From assembly GCA_036493475.1 (NCBI GenBank), contig DASXPS010000197.1, forward strand, positions 1-44,761: a stretch of 44,761 bases of DNA. The letters run 5' to 3'. A program made the position numbers and the translations under genes. Shown here in pieces: positions 1 through 9,186 of this stretch (the first letter of the stretch is position 1; the number at the start of each line of letters is the position of its first letter). This stretch comes from Sporichthyaceae bacterium. GTDB lineage: Bacteria > Actinomycetota > Actinomycetes > Sporichthyales > Sporichthyaceae. The notes under the pieces are model-generated. The model was not told where the DNA came from. It worked only from the letters and a program-made list of their open reading frames with translations, and ran no database searches.

Positions 1-259
<259 letters not shown>

Positions 260-263
<4 letters not shown>

Positions 264-1882
264 GCCGACCGGCCTCCGTTCGCCGACTGCCCGACCGCTT
301 CGGAAACGGGCAGGGTCCAGTGGACCACGGAGCCCACCGCATCCGCCGGCCGGTCGGTGTCCAGCCAGATACGGCCGCCGTGGTACTCGACGATCTTTTT
401 GCACATCGACAGGCCGATGCCGGTGCCCGTGTACTGGTCCTTGGGGTGCAGCCGCTGGAAGATCACGAACACGCGCTCGGCGTATTCCGGGTCGATGCCG
501 ATGCCGTTGTCGCTGCAGGTGAAGTGCCAGAACTCACCCTCGCGGGCCGCGCGCAGCTGCACCCGGGGCGACCGGCCGGGCGCGCGGAACTTGATGGCAT
601 TGCCGATCAGGTTCTGGAACATCTGGGTCAGCAGGGTCTCGTCGCCGGGCACCTCGGGTAGCTCGCCGATGTCCACCACGGCCCGGGCCTGCTGCCGGGC
701 GGCGGCCAGCGCGGTCAGAGCCCGGCCGGCGGCCTGCTCGGTATCGACCACGGTCATGCCCTCGGAGGTGCGCCCGACACGGGAGAACGCCAACAGGTCG
801 TTGATCAACTGCTGCATGCGCTTGGAGCCGTCGACCGCGAACTCGATGTACTGGTCCGCCTTCTCGTCCAACCGACCCGAGTAACGGCGCTGCAACATCT
901 GGCAGAAGCTGGCCACCTTGCGCAGCGGCTCCTGCAGGTCGTGGGAGGCGACGTAGGCGAACTGTTCCAGCTCGTCGTTGGATCGGCGTAGGTCGGTGGC
1001 CTGCTGCTGCAGTTCCTCTGCCTGCTGCTGCAGTTCCTCTGCCTGCTGCGCCAACTCCAGGGCCTGCGCGCGCACCTCGTGCTCGGCCACCCGGGAGGCG
1101 GCCAGCGCGGCGACGATGCCGACCCGCATCGATTCCACGTCGTGGCCCAGGTTCTGGATCTCCCTGGGACCGGCCACCTCGACCCGGTGGTCGAACTCGC
1201 CGTCCGCGACCACTCGAGTCTCGGCGGCGAGACGGTCGATCGGCCGCAGCACCAACCGCCGCAGCGCTAGCCAGAGCGCCACTCCGGCCAGCACGATCAA
1301 TGCGAACGCGGAGAGGGTCAGCTCCCGCGTCCGGCGCAGGCCGGTGTTCACGTTGTGTCGGGCCGTCGCCCGCTCGGCGGCGATCTCGTTGGTCAGCCCT
1401 GTCAGCGCGGTGCGCAGCGCATCGAAACGGGCCTTGCCCAGGTCCTGGTTCAACGACAACGGCTGGTTCTTCGGCACCGCCTTCACCGCCGCGAGGGTGG
1501 GATCGGCGAAGTCGGTATGCCAGGCCCGGCCGGCCGCGGCCACCTCGTCCAATGCCCGGCTGATGCCCGGTCGGGGCAGCACGCGCCGGATCTCCGCGTC
1601 CGCGGCGATCACGCCCTGCCGGCCCTGGGTGTACGGCGTCAACAGGCTCTGGTCCCGGGTCAGCAGATAGCCGCGCAGCCCGGTCTCCTGATCCAGCCAA
1701 CCGCCGGTCAGGTCCGCGGCCGAGGCACGGGCGGGGGAGAAGTGGTCGGTCAACTCACCGGTGTCTTGGTCCAGGCGATGCACCGCGCTGAACGTGATCA
1801 CGGCGCCGATGGCCACGAAAAGCGCGGCGAGAGAGAGCATCAACCGCAGGCGCGCCCGCAGCGTGTCGAACCGCTGGTTCAC
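260..1882 (-). CDS. Membrane sensor histidine kinase (CHASE3-HAMP-coiled coil-HisKA-HATPase)
   Basis: This 540-residue kinase has a TM helix at about 12-33. An extracytoplasmic CHASE3-like domain follows (about 40-185; motif [16 protein letters not shown]), then a second TM at about 188-207 and a HAMP segment (208-262). A coiled coil with repeated AEELQQQ heptads runs to about 305. HisKA has the phospho-accepting His314 in [10 protein letters not shown]. The ATPase domain has the N box ([10 protein letters not shown]), the G1 box (DNGIGI), and a [18 protein letters not shown] stretch. This is the family that phosphorylates small Rcp1-type receivers. The GTG start overlaps the stop of the upstream phosphatase gene (GTGA) and its own stop overlaps the receiver gene (ATGA), so the three form one operon. 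The signal sensed is unknown. Confidence 0.93.
999..1040. repeat. Perfect 21-bp tandem duplication encoding one coiled-coil heptad
   Basis: Two identical 21-bp units (999-1019 and 1020-1040) are followed by a diverged third unit. On the coding (minus) strand they encode AEELQQQ twice, exactly one heptad each. They lie in the signalling helix between HAMP and HisKA of the kinase. An in-frame 21-bp change keeps the coiled-coil register, so copy-number change here would lengthen the helix by two turns without breaking the kinase. Confidence 0.85.
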
Positions 1883-3063
1883 GAGGGCTCCGACGGCCTG
1901 CCGGTGAGCACCACCAGGGCCAGATCATCGGTCAAGGGACCGCCGTTGAGTTCGATCACCTGACCGATCAGCGCGTCGGTCCACTCGTCCGGATCGGGCG
2001 TGGCGGCGTGCTGCGCGAGCAGGAGTTCCACCAGCGCCTCCATGCCCAGCCGCTCACGAGTGTCCGGCGTCGCGGTGCCCTCGAAGATGCCGTCGGTCAT
2101 CAGCACCAACTCCCAGCGCGGTGGCAGGGCGATTTCTTCCGCGGCCCACACGTAGTCATCCAGTACGCCCAGCGGTACGCCCCCTCGCTGTTGCGAACCG
2201 GCGCCACCCAGCACCAGGGGCGGCGGGTGGCCGGCCAGGTACACCCGCGCGCTCCCGTGATCGCTCGCGATGCGCACCATGCACACGCTGGCGAAGATGA
2301 AATCCTCGGCGCGCTCGTGCCCGAGTACCTCGTCCAGTAGCGGCAGGATCGTTTTCTCGTCGATGCCGGCCAGCACCAGCGTCCGCCAGGCCACCCGCAG
2401 GCAGACGCCGAGCGCCGCCTCATCCGGGCCGTGTCCGCTGACGTCGCCGATCATGGCGTAGACGGTGCCGTCCGGGCATTGCACGACGTCGTAGAAATCG
2501 CCGCCGAGCAACGCGCGATCCCGGCCGGGTCGGTAGCGGGCGACCACCTGTATCGAGTCGTCGCGGGTGATCGCCACCGGCAACAGGCCGCGCTCGAGTC
2601 GGGCGTTCTCCGTGGCGCGGGCGCGCGAATCGGCCAGCTCCCGCGCCGTGTCCTGCGTCGTTCGCCGTTGCAGCGCATGGCGAATGGTGCGGGAGAGCAG
2701 TTCCGGCTCCAGTTGGGCCTTCGTCAGATAGTCCTGGGCACCGTGTGCCACCGCGTCGACGCCGCGGGCCTGATCGGTGAATCCGGTCAGCACGATCACC
2801 GCCGCCCGGGGCGCGGCGGCCAGCACCGCGTCCAACCCGGAGAACTGCGCGGCATCGGGCAACTGCAGATCGAGCAGGACGCACCGGGTGTCCGGGGTCA
2901 ATTTCGGTTTGGCCTCGGCGATGGTCTGCACCCAGGTGAGGTCGACCTGCGAACCGGCCTCCTCGAGCATCTCCCGCACCAACATGGCGTCGCCGGGGTC
3001 GTCCTCGATCAGCAGCACCCGCAGCGCGCGCTCGGAGGGGGTGCTCACCCGCTGATTCTCCAC
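1879..3063 (-). CDS. Response regulator with PP2C-type (RsbU/SpoIIE) serine phosphatase output
   Basis: Of 394 residues, the first ~130 form a receiver domain: acidic pair in LIEDDPGD, phospho-acceptor Asp65 in CVLLDLQLPD, and the T/K switch in VLTGFTD and DYLTKAQL. A helical linker (about 130-160) leads to a PP2C/SpoIIE domain with metal-binding motifs GGDFYD (187-192), IGDVSGHG (205-212), an MTDGIFE-type motif and a terminal LTDDLALVVL. Such proteins dephosphorylate an anti-anti-sigma factor (STAS domain) and thereby control an alternative sigma factor. No STAS or anti-sigma gene is in the window, so the target is elsewhere. A GTG start with GGGG upstream is used. It is the first gene of the phosphatase-kinase-receiver operon. 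Confidence 0.92.
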   Translation of the reverse strand: MENQRVSTPSERALRVLLIEDDPGDAMLVREMLEEAGSQVDLTWVQTIAEAKPKLTPDTRCVLLDLQLPDAAQFSGLDAVLAAAPRAAVIVLTGFTDQARGVDAVAHGAQDYLTKAQLEPELLSRTIRHALQRRTTQDTARELADSRARATENARLERGLLPVAITRDDSIQVVARYRPGRDRALLGGDFYDVVQCPDGTVYAMIGDVSGHGPDEAALGVCLRVAWRTLVLAGIDEKTILPLLDEVLGHERAEDFIFASVCMVRIASDHGSARVYLAGHPPPLVLGGAGSQQRGGVPLGVLDDYVWAAEEIALPPRWELVLMTDGIFEGTATPDTRERLGMEALVELLLAQHAATPDPDEWTDALIGQVIELNGGPLTDDLALVVLTGRPSEPS

Positions 3064-3230
3064 GGAACCCCGCTATCCGGCAGTCGACCTCGTCCCCGGA
3101 TGCAATCAAGGTCACCCGGGCGGTTCGCAGGCGGGGTGCCGTCCCGACCGGGTGTGTGCGCCGGCGGGGAAGATGTGGCGGGTCCAGAATGGGCCACGCA
3201 CGCCCGAGGAGTGCTGGGGGTCGACGTCCG

Positions 3231-4469
3231 GTGGCGGTGTACATCTACAGCGGGCGGCGCGAGGCGGCCCGCACGGTAATCGGTGCCGAGTTGGTGCTGC
3301 TGCGTCGGTGGACGCGCGACGTCGATCGGTCGGCGACCTATTCCGGGCTGTATCCGGCCGAGGAGGAATCGCCGGCCCGACTGGCGGTCGTCCTCACCGG
3401 GGATGACGACCTGGAGTTTCATCGACGCTGGTTCGCCCCCGCGGTGACGGTGCAGCAGAAGTTTGATCGTTACCTGGACGACCGGGCCGGGGTGGACCTG
3501 GCGGGGGAGCCGTTCCGGCTGGTCGACGTCAGCATGCCGGGGGAGTCGCCCTGGCGGGCGTACACGCGACGCGGCGAACGTGGGCGGCCCGCGCCGGTCG
3601 AGCCGTACGCGCACTATCCCGGTCGGGAGCATCTGCCCAGCGCGCTGGCCGGCCCGGGTTCGCGCCGAATCATGACGGTCTTGGTGATCGCCGCCGTGGC
3701 CATCGTGCTGGTGGCTGCGCTGGCATCCCGTCCGGCCGCGGCGCTGGGCGTGCTGCCCGGGTTCGCCTGGATGGCGTACCTGCGCCGCGAGGACCGGGTA
3801 CGCCCGGAGTCGCCCGCGGTGCTCACCCGGGCGGCGCTGCTCGGCGTGCTGGCGACCGCGCCGATCGTGGTGGTGGAAGCCGTGCTCTCGGTGGCGGCGC
3901 CGGACACATTGAGTGTGGCCGGCGCGGTGTTCGCGGCGTTCGTGGTGGCCGGGGTGGTGGAGGAGACCGGCAAGGCGCTGTGCCTGCGCTCGTTCCGGTG
4001 GAATCCGGAGTTCGACGAGCGCTTCGACGGCATCGTCTACGCGGGCTGGATCGGGTTGGGGTTCGCGGTCGTGGAGAACGTGCTCTACCTGGCCGGCGCG
4101 CCGACCTCCGGTGCCTACGTCATGACCTTCGTGACCCGCGCGGTGCTCGCGGTGCCCAATCACGCGATCTGGGCCGGGCTGTCCGGCTACGCGGTGATGC
4201 GCAAGCGCTTCGACGGCAAGGGCGCCGGGTTGATCGGGGGACTGCTGCCCGCGATCCTGCTGCACGGGCTGTACGACGTCGGTCCGTTCCTGGCGCTCGC
4301 CCTGGCCCACCAGCACCACGCGTCGGTCGGGGTGCAGGCATTGTTGTCCGCCGGACTGCCGGTTGCGGTCACCGTCACCGGGATGAGCATGATCCGCGAC
4401 CGGGCGCGGCGGGCATTGCGCGCGGATGCCGCCGAGGCGGCCCGCTTTACCGCCGCCGCGACGGACTGA
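3231..4469 (+). CDS. PrsW-family intramembrane metalloprotease with N-terminal soluble extension
   Basis: From the GTG at 3231 the protein has 412 residues. The C-terminal 260 residues carry about eight hydrophobic helices and the PrsW signature: EETGK (244-248), FDGIVYAG (265-272), AVVENVLY (279-286), then NHAIWAGLSG (His311) and LLHGLYD (His345). The conserved Glu and His residues are the expected metal-binding and catalytic groups. Family members cleave membrane anti-sigma factors or are CAAX-protease relatives. The first ~145 residues are soluble and unlike the short N-terminus of classical PrsW. The start is chosen because a G-rich stretch (3216-3220) precedes it and the reading frame further upstream looks non-coding. 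Being beside an RsbU-type module, it may belong to the same stress response, but that is inference. Confidence 0.82.
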   Translation: MAVYIYSGRREAARTVIGAELVLLRRWTRDVDRSATYSGLYPAEEESPARLAVVLTGDDDLEFHRRWFAPAVTVQQKFDRYLDDRAGVDLAGEPFRLVDVSMPGESPWRAYTRRGERGRPAPVEPYAHYPGREHLPSALAGPGSRRIMTVLVIAAVAIVLVAALASRPAAALGVLPGFAWMAYLRREDRVRPESPAVLTRAALLGVLATAPIVVVEAVLSVAAPDTLSVAGAVFAAFVVAGVVEETGKALCLRSFRWNPEFDERFDGIVYAGWIGLGFAVVENVLYLAGAPTSGAYVMTFVTRAVLAVPNHAIWAGLSGYAVMRKRFDGKGAGLIGGLLPAILLHGLYDVGPFLALALAHQHHASVGVQALLSAGLPVAVTVTGMSMIRDRARRALRADAAEAARFTAAATD

Positions 4470-4471
4470 CG

Positions 4472-5275
4472 TCAGGCCGCGCGGACCAGGTGCACGTCGC
4501 CGCTGCCGGTGCGCGCCCGAATGGTGATCGCCCGGGCGCCGGCCGCCGGGGATGGTTCCACCGGCAGGTCCGAGTGCAATTGCCCGGAGCCGGTGGTCAC
4601 GTCCAGCTTGGCGGCCACCCCGGCGGGCACGCCGAGGGTGAATCCACCGGAGCCGGCGGCCACGTCCACGTCGCCGTGCACCGCGCCCACCGACACGGAA
4701 CCGGAGCCCGCGCGGGAGTGCAGGGCGCCGCGCACCACGGCGGCATCCAGCGAACCAGTGCCGAAGCCGCAGTGCAGCCCGCCGGCCACCTCGCCGAACC
4801 GCGCGGATCCGGATCCGGCCCGCACCTGAACCGAACCCTGCACGGCATCCGCGCTGCTCTCCCCGCTGCCGTAACGCAGTCGCAGGTCGCCGTCCACGGT
4901 GGCCAGCCGGACGGTGGCGGAGCCGGTGGCCACGTCCGCGCGGCCGCACCGTCCGGTGACGGTGATGTCGGCGTCCACGCTGGTCAGCTTCAGTGCGGTG
5001 CCGTGTGGGACCTCGACCACGATGTCGACGCTGTCCTTGCGGCGGCCACCGAGCAGGTCGGGCAGGCCACCCTGGCGCGGGCCGAGCACGGACAACGTGT
5101 GGCCCTGCAACTCGACGCTGAACCGCTCCAGGGCATCCCCCTGGCCGCGCGGGGTGAGTCGAACGATCGCCTCCGCGGCGTCGTCGCGGGTGTGCACGGT
5201 GAGACTGCCGCGGCCGAGGCGGACGACGAGGTCAATCGGTGCGGTGAGCGGGAACGTGGTGACGGGCGATGCCAT
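4472..5275 (-). CDS. DUF4097-family beta-repeat protein
   Basis: This 267-residue protein lacks a signal peptide or TM helix. It is built from short alternating beta strands with repeated GSGS, GDVDV and GSGQLHSD-type turns, as in the DUF4097 (putative adhesin) right-handed beta family. The ATG at 5275 is preceded by GAGGAGT. It lies 21 bp downstream of the ribbon-helix-helix gene, in the same operon. Its stop is 2 bp from that of the convergent PrsW gene. Molecular function is not known for the family; in actinobacteria it commonly follows a small DNA-binding protein gene. No catalytic motif is visible. Confidence 0.75.
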   Translation of the reverse strand: MASPVTTFPLTAPIDLVVRLGRGSLTVHTRDDAAEAIVRLTPRGQGDALERFSVELQGHTLSVLGPRQGGLPDLLGGRRKDSVDIVVEVPHGTALKLTSVDADITVTGRCGRADVATGSATVRLATVDGDLRLRYGSGESSADAVQGSVQVRAGSGSARFGEVAGGLHCGFGTGSLDAAVVRGALHSRAGSGSVSVGAVHGDVDVAAGSGGFTLGVPAGVAAKLDVTTGSGQLHSDLPVEPSPAAGARAITIRARTGSGDVHLVRAA

Positions 5276-5296
5276 GTCGGACTCCTCGATCGTGAG

Positions 5297-5788
5297 TTAG
5301 CCGTTGATCCAGCCGGTGATGCGGCCGCCGGTCACCCGGCGGGCAATCGCCTCGGGGCCGGACAGGGCACGCCCGGCGGCGCGCAGGAACCAGGTGTTCA
5401 CCGAGATGGACTCGGCGCGGGCGGCCTGCTCGATCTGCGTTTTTAGTGCCTCGGGCAGTCGTAGCGAGATCCGGGCGGAGTGCTCGGCGTCCTCGCCGGG
5501 CGCGGTCACCGGACCGCCCGGGTTGAGGTCGGCGGCCTCGGTGCGGACCTCGATGTGCAGGTCCTGGCCGTCGGTGCGCACCGCGACGGCCGGGGCCCCG
5601 GGGAGATCGAGCAGGGCGGCGGTGATCTCATCCGCGGCCGCCGATACCGCGGTCAGCACGGCCAGGCGAACCGCCGGATCGGCCGCGGCGGCCAACGCCG
5701 TGGCGGTGGCCCGGACGCGCTCGTCGCCCAGCGCCGCGGCGGCGGCAAGTTGATCCTGGACCTGTATGACGTACGGTTGCACCTGCAT
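5297..5788 (-). CDS. Ribbon-helix-helix (HicB/Arc-type) DNA-binding protein
   Basis: Of 163 residues, the last ~60 contain ARISLRLPEALKTQIEQAARAESISVNTWFLRAAGRAL. This has the strand-helix-helix pattern of Arc/MetJ/HicB regulators. The N-terminal 90 residues are helical with a beta segment (AVAVRTDGQDLHIEVRTE) and have no recognised domain. No toxin gene is adjacent, so an antitoxin role is doubtful; a transcription factor that controls itself and the downstream DUF4097 gene fits better. The ATG at 5788 has no Shine-Dalgarno, and a promoter placed directly over the start suggests a leaderless mRNA. The palindrome immediately upstream is the probable operator. Confidence 0.78.
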   Translation of the reverse strand: MQVQPYVIQVQDQLAAAAALGDERVRATATALAAAADPAVRLAVLTAVSAAADEITAALLDLPGAPAVAVRTDGQDLHIEVRTEAADLNPGGPVTAPGEDAEHSARISLRLPEALKTQIEQAARAESISVNTWFLRAAGRALSGPEAIARRVTGGRITGWING

Positions 5789-5823
5789 GACATCATTGTG
5801 ACGTCATGATGATGTCTCCGCAA
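5789..5823 (-). promoter_or_regulatory. Palindromic operator over a leaderless promoter
   Basis: Arms GACATCAT (5789-5796) and ATGATGTC (5809-5816) are perfect inverted repeats around a central palindrome TGACGTCA (5799-5806). All share one centre at 5802.5. On the minus strand a TTGCGG -35 (5823-5818) lies 17 bp from a CACAAT -10 (5800-5795), which ends 6 bp before the ATG of the RHH gene. That geometry places transcription start at the ATG itself. A protein bound to the palindrome would cover both promoter elements, the standard layout for autorepression by a ribbon-helix-helix dimer or tetramer. It also lies 38 bp from the divergent P450 start. Confidence 0.7.
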
Positions 5824-5853
5824 CCACTTTGACCTCGTTGTAGCTTTCCGGCT

Positions 5854-7110
5854 GTGACGGACATCAGCCGGGAGCGCCCGTACGACGAGATCGATCTGTC
5901 CAGCCGCAAGTTCTGGGCGCAGCCCGCCGCGGTGCGCGAGGAGAGCTTCGCGACGTTGCGCGAGCAGCGGCCGCTGAGCTGGCACCCGCCGGTAGAGGAT
6001 GCCCTGCTGGTGGACGAGGACGACCCCGGCTTCTGGACCGTGGTCCGGCACGCGGACATCGTGGAGGTCAGCCGTCGGCACGACGTGTTCGTGTCCGGTC
6101 AGGGCGTGATCTTCGAGAACGCGCCGGAGATGCTGTTGGAGACCTCCCAGTCGTTCCTGGCCACCGACCCGCCGCGGCACACCAAGCTGCGCAAGCTGGT
6201 CAGCGCCGCCTTTACGCCCCGTCAGATCTCCCGCATCTCCGAGCAGATCGAGGGCCGCGCGAAGCAGGCGGTGGCCCGGCTCGCGGCAGCGGGCAGCGGC
6301 GCCGACTTCGTGCGCGAATGCGCCGGGCCGCTGCCGCAGTGGGTGTTCTGCGACATGGTCGGCGTCGGCGAGCAGGAGCGCGAGGAGGTCGCCGAGGCGG
6401 CCGCCGCGCTGGTGTCCTGGGCGGACCCGATCTACCTGGGCGACCGCGACCCGCTCGACGTGATGTTCGAGGCGCAGCTGGTGTTGTTGCGCCACGCGTT
6501 GGCGTTGGCCGAGGACCGGCGCAGCAAGCCGACCGGTGACCTGATGAGCGCGCTGGTGGCCGCCGAGGTAGGCGGCGAGACCCTGCTGGACGAGGAGATC
6601 GGCGCATTCTTCACGCTGCTCTCGGTGGCCGCCAATGACACCACCCGGCAGACCATGAGTCACGCGGTGCACGCGCTGACCAAATACCCGGAACAGCGGG
6701 CCTGGCTGGCGGCCGACTTCGACGCGCGCATCGACCACGCCATCGAGGAGTTCGTGCGCTGGGCCACCCCGGTGATGACCTTCCGGCGCACCGCGGTGGC
6801 GGACGTCGAGGTGCACGGCATCACGGTGCACGAGGGCGAAAAGGTGGTGATGATGTACCCGTCCGGGAACTGGGACACCGACGTGTTCACCGACCCGGCG
6901 GCCTTCGACCTGTCCCGCCACCCGAACCCACACGTCTCCTTCGGCGGTGGCGGCGTGCACTTCTGCCTGGGCGCACAGTTGGCCCGCACCCAGCTTCGCG
7001 CGGTGTTCCGAGAGCTGTTCAGCCAACTCCCGGACCTTGCGGCAGGCGACCCCGATTACCTCACCGGCAACTTCATCCACGTGGTGCGCACGCTGCCGGT
7101 CACCTTCTGA
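5854..7110 (+). CDS. Cytochrome P450
   Basis: This is a soluble 418-residue P450 of the bacterial three-component class. Visible motifs are the helix-I AANDTT (259-264), helix-K ExxR (Glu299-Arg302), and the heme loop FGGGGVHFCLG with Cys371 as axial ligand. The ATDPPRHTKLRKLVSAAFTPR stretch is the conserved helix-C region. The general pattern is close to actinobacterial P450s that oxidise steroid or fatty side chains. The substrate cannot be read from the sequence. A GTG at 5854 is the first start consistent with the family; TAGCTT 7 nt before it could be a -10 for a leaderless transcript. No ferredoxin is adjacent. The downstream thiolase and nitroreductase are on the same strand. Confidence 0.9.
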   Translation: MTDISRERPYDEIDLSSRKFWAQPAAVREESFATLREQRPLSWHPPVEDALLVDEDDPGFWTVVRHADIVEVSRRHDVFVSGQGVIFENAPEMLLETSQSFLATDPPRHTKLRKLVSAAFTPRQISRISEQIEGRAKQAVARLAAAGSGADFVRECAGPLPQWVFCDMVGVGEQEREEVAEAAAALVSWADPIYLGDRDPLDVMFEAQLVLLRHALALAEDRRSKPTGDLMSALVAAEVGGETLLDEEIGAFFTLLSVAANDTTRQTMSHAVHALTKYPEQRAWLAADFDARIDHAIEEFVRWATPVMTFRRTAVADVEVHGITVHEGEKVVMMYPSGNWDTDVFTDPAAFDLSRHPNPHVSFGGGGVHFCLGAQLARTQLRAVFRELFSQLPDLAAGDPDYLTGNFIHVVRTLPVTF

Positions 7111-7201
7111 ACCCTTTTCGTCGGTAGGTGCCAACGCCTGCCCGCAAGTTCGTCCGCCCGGGACATCCCGACCGCGGCGTGACCTCAGGCACGATGGCGA
7201 C

Positions 7202-8389
7202 ATGACCGGCGTTTCCATCATCGGGACGGGGATGACCCCGTTCGGCAAGTTCGATTCCGCGACGGTCCGCTCACTGGCCACCTCGGCGGTGTCCGAGGCA
7301 CTGGCCGACGCGGGCGTGGGCACCGACGCCGTTGGCGCCGTGTTCTTCGCCAACGCCGTGGCCGGCTTGATCACCGGCCAGGAGATGATCCGCGGCCAGC
7401 AGGCGCTGCGGCATACCGGCCTGCTGGGCGTGCCGATCGTCAACGTGGAGAACGCCTGCGCCTCGGCCTCCACCGCGTTTTCCTTGGCGGTGAGCGCGGT
7501 GGCGTCCGGCTCGGTGGACGTGGCGCTGGCGGTGGGCGCGGAGAAGATGACTCACCCGGACTCCCAGCGTGCCTTCGACGCCATCGGCACCGCGGTGGAT
7601 CTGGAGGCGCTGGCCGATCTGCAGGCCCAATTCGGTGCCGGGGGCGCACGGAAGTCGTTCTTCATGGATCTCTACGCGAACCTGACCCGCGCCTACATGG
7701 AGGCCTCCGGGGCCACCGCGGAGGATTTCGCGCAGATCGCGGTGAAGAGCCACGACCACGCGTCGCTGAACCCGAAGGCACAGTTCCGCCGGCCCGTCAC
7801 GGTGACCGAGGTACTCGCCAGTCGGATGATTTCCGACCCATTGACCCTGCTGATGTGCTCACCGGTGGGCAACGGCGCCGCAGCGGTCCTGGTTGCCTCC
7901 GCGGACTACGCCCGTCACCTCGGGGTGCAGGGCGTTTCGGTGCGGGCGAGCGTGCTGCTATCCGGCACCGATCGCGCCGCGGGTGAACCCAACGCGGTGG
8001 AACGCGCCGCGCGCAGGGCCTATGACGTCGCGGGTGTCGGCCCGGCCGAGGTCGACGTGGTCGAGGTGCACGACGCCGCGGCGTCCGCGGAACTCATTGC
8101 CTACGAGGACCTGGGCCTGTGCGAACGCGGTGCGGGTCCGAAGCTCTTGGCCTCCGGGGAGACCCGACTCGGTGGTCGGCATGTGGTCAACCCCAGCGGG
8201 GGCCTGCTGTCCAGGGGCCACCCGATCGGTGCGACCGGCTGCGCGCAACTCGTCGAACTGGCCGATCAGTTGCGCGGGCGGTGCGGGGACCGGCAGGTCA
8301 CCGGGGCCCGCATTGCCCTGGCGGAGAATGCGGGCGGATTCCTGTCCGCCGACAACGCCGCCACCGTGGTCACCGTGCTGTCCGTCTGA
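7202..8389 (+). CDS. SCP2-type thiolase / lipid-transfer protein-like acyltransferase
   Basis: This 395-residue thiolase-fold protein has the reactive cysteine Cys86 in VENACASAS. The SCP2-thiolase hallmarks are VVEVHDAAASAE and SGGLLSRGHPIGATG, with the HDAA and GHP histidines, instead of the CNGGG end of classical thiolases. In actinobacteria such proteins act in retro-thiolysis or aldol cleavage of sterol and branched side chains, often with a partner DUF35 protein. No DUF35 gene is seen here. The start is ATG 7202, 91 bp after the P450 stop; the reading frame is open far upstream but only this start gives the family N-terminus (VSIIGTGMTPFG). Confidence 0.87.
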   Translation: MTGVSIIGTGMTPFGKFDSATVRSLATSAVSEALADAGVGTDAVGAVFFANAVAGLITGQEMIRGQQALRHTGLLGVPIVNVENACASASTAFSLAVSAVASGSVDVALAVGAEKMTHPDSQRAFDAIGTAVDLEALADLQAQFGAGGARKSFFMDLYANLTRAYMEASGATAEDFAQIAVKSHDHASLNPKAQFRRPVTVTEVLASRMISDPLTLLMCSPVGNGAAAVLVASADYARHLGVQGVSVRASVLLSGTDRAAGEPNAVERAARRAYDVAGVGPAEVDVVEVHDAAASAELIAYEDLGLCERGAGPKLLASGETRLGGRHVVNPSGGLLSRGHPIGATGCAQLVELADQLRGRCGDRQVTGARIALAENAGGFLSADNAATVVTVLSV

Positions 8390-8400
8390 GGAGGATTTCC

Positions 8401-9186
8401 GTGGAGTTCAAGCAGGTCATCGGGAACCGCCGCACCATCCGCTTCTTCGAACCCCACAAGCCGGTGGAACGGGCGAAGATCCAGACCATCCTCGAGGCGG
8501 CCAACCGCTGCTCGCGTTCGGTGAACGCCGACTACGCCAAGGCCGTGGTGTGCTACCGCGACGAGATGGACCCCGAGGTGCTGCAGGCGCTGAAGACCCC
8601 AACGGCCACGGTGCAGTTCGACCTGGCCCCGGTGGCCATCTTCTGGTTCGGTGACACCGAGTTCCACGTCGGCGCGCAGGCCCGGCTCAAGGAGCTGTTC
8701 GACCTCGGGGCGCTGGCCCCCACCCACGGCTGGTCGCACAACTACGTGGACGAGGTGGCCTATCCGCAGGTGGTCAAGCCGATCGCAGACGACCCGGTGC
8801 TCGGACCCTGGATGGTCAACGTGGAGACCGGACTGGCAATGTGCCAGGCGATGTTGGCCGCGGTCGACGAGGGGTTGGGGGTGGCGCTGTCCGGCTATAA
8901 CGTCGACGCGGTCAAGGAACTACTCAAGGTCCCGGACACCTGGATCCCCATGTGGGCCATGCTGGTCGGCTACTCCGCGGAGGGCGACGGCGGCGGCCAA
9001 CGCCCCCGCGCGCCGCTGTCCGCGAACTACTTCGAGGGTCACGTCGGCAACCCGTTCAACGAGGACCCGGCGGTCACCGAGACGTTGCAGCAGGCCGGGA
9101 TGATCCAGCCCGGTATGCACGGCCGCGAGGCGCAGCGCCGCCAGGAGCTCCGGGAACTCGCCGACCGCTTCGGACTGCCGTTGTGA
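8401..9186 (+). CDS. Nitroreductase-family flavoprotein
   Basis: The protein is 261 residues. The N-terminal VIGNRRTIRFFEPHKPVERAKIQTILEAANRC is the FMN-phosphate-binding R-R-x-I/V-R-x-F motif of the nitroreductase family. A central ETGLAMCQAMLAAVDEGLGVALSGY segment is the second conserved FMN region. The family uses NAD(P)H and FMN to reduce nitro, quinone or enone groups, or as dehydrogenases. The GTG start at 8401 follows GAGGAGG, 11 bp after the thiolase stop, so it is in the same operon. Length is somewhat above the usual ~200-220, with an extra C-terminal helix (GMHGREAQRRQELRELADRF). The substrate is unknown. Confidence 0.82.
   Translation: MEFKQVIGNRRTIRFFEPHKPVERAKIQTILEAANRCSRSVNADYAKAVVCYRDEMDPEVLQALKTPTATVQFDLAPVAIFWFGDTEFHVGAQARLKELFDLGALAPTHGWSHNYVDEVAYPQVVKPIADDPVLGPWMVNVETGLAMCQAMLAAVDEGLGVALSGYNVDAVKELLKVPDTWIPMWAMLVGYSAEGDGGGQRPRAPLSANYFEGHVGNPFNEDPAVTETLQQAGMIQPGMHGREAQRRQELRELADRFGLPL

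Noticed and set aside
3045-4949. 634-codon minus-strand frame over the PrsW gene
   Set aside because: Arg/Gly/His-rich with no domain; the plus strand carries PrsW motifs.
5297-5788. HicAB toxin-antitoxin module
   Set aside because: The RHH domain resembles HicB, but no HicA-like small toxin is adjacent; the neighbour is a DUF4097 protein.
5653-7473. 606-codon minus-strand frame over the P450 gene
   Set aside because: Antisense shadow; P450 motifs are on the plus strand.
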